Shown: positions 5,245 to 7,390 of the stretch, piece after piece
How positions within the stretch are numbered: the first letter of the stretch is position 1
Layout: every line of letters begins with the position of its first letter
Source: Ornithinimicrobium sp.
GTDB lineage: Bacteria; Actinomycetota; Actinomycetes; Actinomycetales; Dermatophilaceae
Direction of reading: 5' to 3'
Length of the DNA stretch: 7,390 bases
NCBI GenBank assembly: GCA_030145965.1
Contig: JASKZT010000167.1
Location: 1 to 7,390 of the forward strand
Notes under the pieces: generated by a model
Told to the model about the DNA's origin: nothing
Seen by the model: only the letters and a program-made list of their open reading frames with translations
Databases searched by the model: none
Translations under genes and position numbers: made by a program

Positions 5245-6303
5245 ATGACGTCCACGTCGTCCCCGACCCTGGGAACGCTCGCGGAGGGGCGCGGTCCCCT
5301 GAGCGGGCTCGTGCTCGAGATCGTCGGGGCCGGGCGACGGGGCACGGCCGCGCACGAGGAGCTGGGCCGGCTCGCCGGCGACCGGGCGGGAGGCACGTCC
5401 GTCGCGGACGTGCTCGAGGACGACGACGTGCAGCTGAGCCTGTTCCTGCTCTACGGCCTCCACTACGGGTGGGCCGACGCGCACGGCGAGCTGGAGTGGG
5501 ACCCCGACCTCCTCCGCGTCCGCGAGCAGCTGGAGCAGCTCCACGAGGCTCGGCTGCGCGCTCTCACGGCGCGGGTGCTGCTGCCGCGGCCAGGGCCGAC
5601 CGCCCGGGCCGTGGCCCGCGCGCTGCGCGACCTCGTCACCGCGGACGACGGGCGCAGCGTCGCCCGTCACGTCGCCCGGAGGGCCACGCTCGAGCAGGCC
5701 CGGGAGTACCTCGTGCTCCGCAGCGTCTACACCCTGCGCGAGGCCGACAGCCACTCCTGGGCCATCCCCCGGCTCACCGGTCGGCCCAAGGCCGCCATGG
5801 TCGAGATCCAGGCCGACGAGTACGGCGGCGGCCGCCTGGAGAGCATGCACTCCTCGCTCTACGCCACCTCGATGCGCGGCGCCGGCCTCGACGACACGTA
5901 TGCCGCCTACCTCGACCACGTGCCGGCCGTGGCGCTGGCCTCGCACAACACGATGTCGCTGCTCGGGCTGCACCAGCGGCTGCTCGGCGCGGTGGTCGGC
6001 CACCTGGCCGCCTTCGAGATGACCTCCTCGATCCCCAACCGCCTCCTGCGCGACGGCTTCGAGCGCCTCGGGTTCGCCACCGACGTGACCCACTACTTCG
6101 CCGAGCACGTCGAGGCCGACGCCGTGCACGAGCAGATCGCCGCCCACGACCTGGCCGGCGGGCTGGCCGAGCAGCAGCCGGCGCTCGTGCCCGACCTCAT
6201 GTTCGGCGCCGCGGCGTCGCTCGCCATGGACGGCCTCGTCGCCGACCACGTCCTGGGGTGCTGGGAGGAGGGCCGTTCGTGCCTGAGGCGCCCGCTGGGC
6301 TGA
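5245..6303 (+). CDS. Iron-containing redox enzyme (heme-oxygenase-like diiron oxidase family)
   Basis: This 352-residue protein resembles the iron-containing redox enzyme family (Pfam Haem_oxygenas_2), a mainly helical heme-oxygenase/PqqC/UndA-like fold whose characterised relatives use non-heme iron and O2 for oxidations such as decarboxylation or N-oxygenation. It is almost entirely helical. Likely metal ligands lie in three clusters: EIQADEYGGG (188-196) followed by His202 in SMHSSLYATSM, then HLAAFEMTSS (253-262) with Glu258, and YFAEHVEADAVHEQIAAHDL (284-303) with His288, Asp292 and His295. Which of these bind iron is inferred from pattern, not shown. The N-terminal 100 residues are less conserved and contain FLLYGLHYGW (67-76). 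The start is fixed by GGAGG. The next gene overlaps its 3' end by 25 bases, so the two should be co-translated. Substrate unknown. Confidence 0.85.
   Translation: MTSTSSPTLGTLAEGRGPLSGLVLEIVGAGRRGTAAHEELGRLAGDRAGGTSVADVLEDDDVQLSLFLLYGLHYGWADAHGELEWDPDLLRVREQLEQLHEARLRALTARVLLPRPGPTARAVARALRDLVTADDGRSVARHVARRATLEQAREYLVLRSVYTLREADSHSWAIPRLTGRPKAAMVEIQADEYGGGRLESMHSSLYATSMRGAGLDDTYAAYLDHVPAVALASHNTMSLLGLHQRLLGAVVGHLAAFEMTSSIPNRLLRDGFERLGFATDVTHYFAEHVEADAVHEQIAAHDLAGGLAEQQPALVPDLMFGAAASLAMDGLVADHVLGCWEEGRSCLRRPLG
6266..6272 (+). promoter_or_regulatory. Ribosome binding site for the glycosyltransferase, inside the redox gene
   Basis: AGGAGGG lies 6 bases before the GTG at 6279 and is embedded in the last codons of the redox enzyme gene. 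It decides the glycosyltransferase start and shows that the 25-base overlap is functional rather than a mis-called start. Confidence 0.75.
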
Positions 6304-7390
6304 CCTGGCTCGACGCGGAGTACGTCCTGCCGCTGCGGTGGCAGGACGACGAGGGGCTGGAGGAGCTCACCGCCTACCTGGCCCGGCTGTCGCGGGTCGT
6401 CGACGTCACGGTCGTCGACGGGTCCGCGCCCGAGGTCTTCGCACGCCACGACCGCGCGTGGAGGGGGCTCGTCCGGCATCTGCGGCCGGAGCCGCGCGTG
6501 GGGCGCAACGGCAAGGTCCGCGGCGTCGTCACGGGCCTGCGGACGGCGCGGCACGACCGCGTGGTGCTCGCCGACGACGACGTGCGGCACACCCCGCAGA
6601 CCCTCGCCCGCGCCCTCGGGCTGCTCGACGAGGCCGACCTCGTCGTCCCGCAGAACGTCTTCACCTCCTGGCCCTGGCACGCCCGCTGGGACACGGCCCG
6701 CCAGCTGGTCAACCGTGCCCTGACCGGTGACCACCCCGGCACGCTCGTGCTGCGCCGGGAGGCGCTCGGGCCCTCGGGGTACGACGGCGACGTGCTCTTC
6801 GAGAACCTCGAGCTCCTGCGCACCGTCGTCCGCCGCGGTGGTGCGGTGCGTCGCGCGCCCGACCTGCTCGTGGGCCGCCGGCCGCCGACGGCCCGGCACT
6901 TCTGGGGCCAGCGGGTGCGCCAGGCCTACGACGACTTCGCCCAGCCGCGCAGGCTGGCCGCGGAGTCGGCGGTCCTGCCGCTCGTGCTCCTCTCCGGGCG
7001 CCGCCGGCGGGACGTGGTCACCGGCCTGGCGCTCCTGTCCGTCGCCGTCGCCGAGGTGGGCCGGCGCAGGCAGGGCGGCCGGGCGGCGTTCCCGCCCTCC
7101 ACCGCCCTCTGGGCCCCGGCGTGGCTGGCCGAGCGCTCCGTCTGCGTGTGGGCCGCCATCGCCCTGCGCCTGCTCGGCGGGGTCCGTTACGGCGACGGCC
7201 GGCTCCTCCACGCCGCCTCGCCCAGGGTGCGGCGCGCCGGGACGGGGCCGCCGAGGCTCGCTCCCGACGCACCCACGACGACGCACGTCCCGACGAGGGA
7301 AGGACACCCTGTGCCACCCAGCCAGCACCCCCCGAGCATCACGGCCTACCCCGACGGGCCGCTGGTCGTGCGCGGCGACGTCGAGCTGCT
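6279..7390 (+). CDS. Family 2-like glycosyltransferase, reading in frame into a CDGSH domain; 3' end outside window
   Basis: This is a probable membrane-associated glycosyltransferase using an activated sugar donor. VTVVDGS (44-49 region) is the first nucleotide-binding strand. The Lys79-containing segment GRNGKVRGVVTGL (75-87) precedes VVLADDDV (95-102), whose Asp triad fits the metal/nucleotide-binding DXD motif. NVFTSWPWHARWDTARQLVNRA (about 126-147) and YDGDVLFENLELL (168-180) resemble the acceptor/base region, and HFWGQRVRQAYDDF (207-220) occupies the place of the QXXRW motif of processive GT2 enzymes without matching it exactly. Hydrophobic segments near 230-258 and 277-300 probably sit in or on the membrane. 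The domain seems to end near residue 315. A loose Pro/Thr/Arg linker (about 316-344) with less biased codons follows, and the frame continues without a stop into a CDGSH-type N-terminus. The GTG start is supported by AGGAGGG. Acceptor and sugar are unknown. Confidence 0.8.
   Translation, partial: MPEAPAGLTWLDAEYVLPLRWQDDEGLEELTAYLARLSRVVDVTVVDGSAPEVFARHDRAWRGLVRHLRPEPRVGRNGKVRGVVTGLRTARHDRVVLADDDVRHTPQTLARALGLLDEADLVVPQNVFTSWPWHARWDTARQLVNRALTGDHPGTLVLRREALGPSGYDGDVLFENLELLRTVVRRGGAVRRAPDLLVGRRPPTARHFWGQRVRQAYDDFAQPRRLAAESAVLPLVLLSGRRRRDVVTGLALLSVAVAEVGRRRQGGRAAFPPSTALWAPAWLAERSVCVWAAIALRLLGGVRYGDGRLLHAASPRVRRAGTGPPRLAPDAPTTTHVPTREGHPVPPSQHPPSITAYPDGPLVVRGDVEL
7300..7304 (+). promoter_or_regulatory. 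Possible internal ribosome binding site before the CDGSH start
   Basis: AAGGA, part of GAGGGAAGGA at 7295-7304, lies 6 bases before the GTG at 7311. It could start a separate CDGSH protein even though the glycosyltransferase frame is still open here. Confidence 0.5.
7311..7390 (+). CDS. CDGSH iron-sulfur domain protein, N-terminus only (same frame as the glycosyltransferase)
   Basis: From the GTG at 7311 the frame encodes a start like that of small bacterial CDGSH proteins, with SITAYPDGPLVVRGDVELL as the opening strand pair. CDGSH proteins bind a 2Fe-2S cluster through three Cys and one His and act in electron transfer or cluster delivery. The cluster-binding residues would lie beyond the window, so the assignment rests on the N-terminal signature alone. 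It is in the same frame as the glycosyltransferase, with no stop between them, so it is either the C-terminal domain of a fusion, an internally started product, or both. An AAGGA site 6 bases upstream supports independent initiation. Pairing with an iron-containing redox enzyme two domains upstream fits a shared iron/redox role. Confidence 0.65.
   Translation, partial: MPPSQHPPSITAYPDGPLVVRGDVEL

Noticed and set aside
5097..5396. 100-residue N-terminal extension of the HhH-GPD protein
   Set aside because: It would read antisense into the redox enzyme gene, resembles no domain, and lies upstream of the family's usual N-terminus at 5096.
4621..6249. A 542-codon open frame on the minus strand
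   Set aside because: It lies antisense to the iron redox gene and out of frame with the HhH-GPD gene, with His/Arg/Gly-rich composition and no recognisable domain.
6338..6730. A 130-codon plus-strand frame within the glycosyltransferase
   Set aside because: It is out of frame with the motif-bearing frame and is composed mostly of Arg, Ala, Gly and Pro.
6093..7328. A 411-codon open frame on the minus strand opposite the glycosyltransferase
   Set aside because: The plus strand has glycosyltransferase motifs, a DXD-type site, hydrophobic helices and a good ribosome site; the minus-strand product is low complexity with no family resemblance.
1..7390. tRNA or rRNA genes, insertion sequences, CRISPR repeats, attachment sites
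   Set aside because: No cloverleaf-like segments, transposase motifs, regularly spaced repeats or direct-repeat-flanked islands were seen on reading both strands.

Overview
This is a very GC-rich window, about three quarters G+C by eye, packed with genes on both strands. Codons end mostly in G or C, GTG starts are common, and several genes begin 6-7 bases after a TANNNT box. This suggests an actinobacterium. The gene families (a RipA-like NlpC/P60 hydrolase, an actinobacterial HhH-GPD protein, a pyrE/SDR pair) fit the Micrococcales, perhaps near Intrasporangiaceae or Ornithinimicrobiaceae. That placement is inference. Nothing marks the window as a mobile element, prophage or CRISPR locus.

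Layout. (1) 2-430 (+): the C-terminal half of a secreted NlpC/P60 peptidoglycan peptidase, cut by the window edge. It faces pyrE across a strong perfect hairpin (451-489) that can act as a terminator in both directions. (2) 520-1872 (-): a short-chain dehydrogenase followed by pyrE, each with its own apparent leaderless -10 box. (3) 1979-3233 (+): a small SRPBCC-fold protein, then an exonuclease III-type AP endonuclease (xth) with a leaderless GTG start. (4) 3244-5096 (-): a HhH-GPD base-excision-repair-like protein translationally coupled through a GTGA overlap to a 12-helix MFS transporter. (5) 5245-7390 (+): an iron-containing redox enzyme of the heme-oxygenase-like diiron class, overlapped by 25 bases by a family 2-like glycosyltransferase. 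The glycosyltransferase frame runs without a stop into a CDGSH iron-sulfur domain that continues past the window.

The first four blocks are ordinary housekeeping: wall turnover, pyrimidine synthesis, DNA repair and transport. The last block is the most unusual. A putative non-heme iron oxidase, a membrane-associated sugar transferase and a 2Fe-2S CDGSH domain are encoded as one translational unit, and the last two look fused. This resembles a small lipid or metabolite modification pathway, but its substrate cannot be read from the sequence. The glycosyltransferase is easily missed because it starts with GTG, overlaps the gene before it and has no stop inside the window.

Several very long open frames antisense or out of frame to these genes are by-products of base composition and are not annotated.
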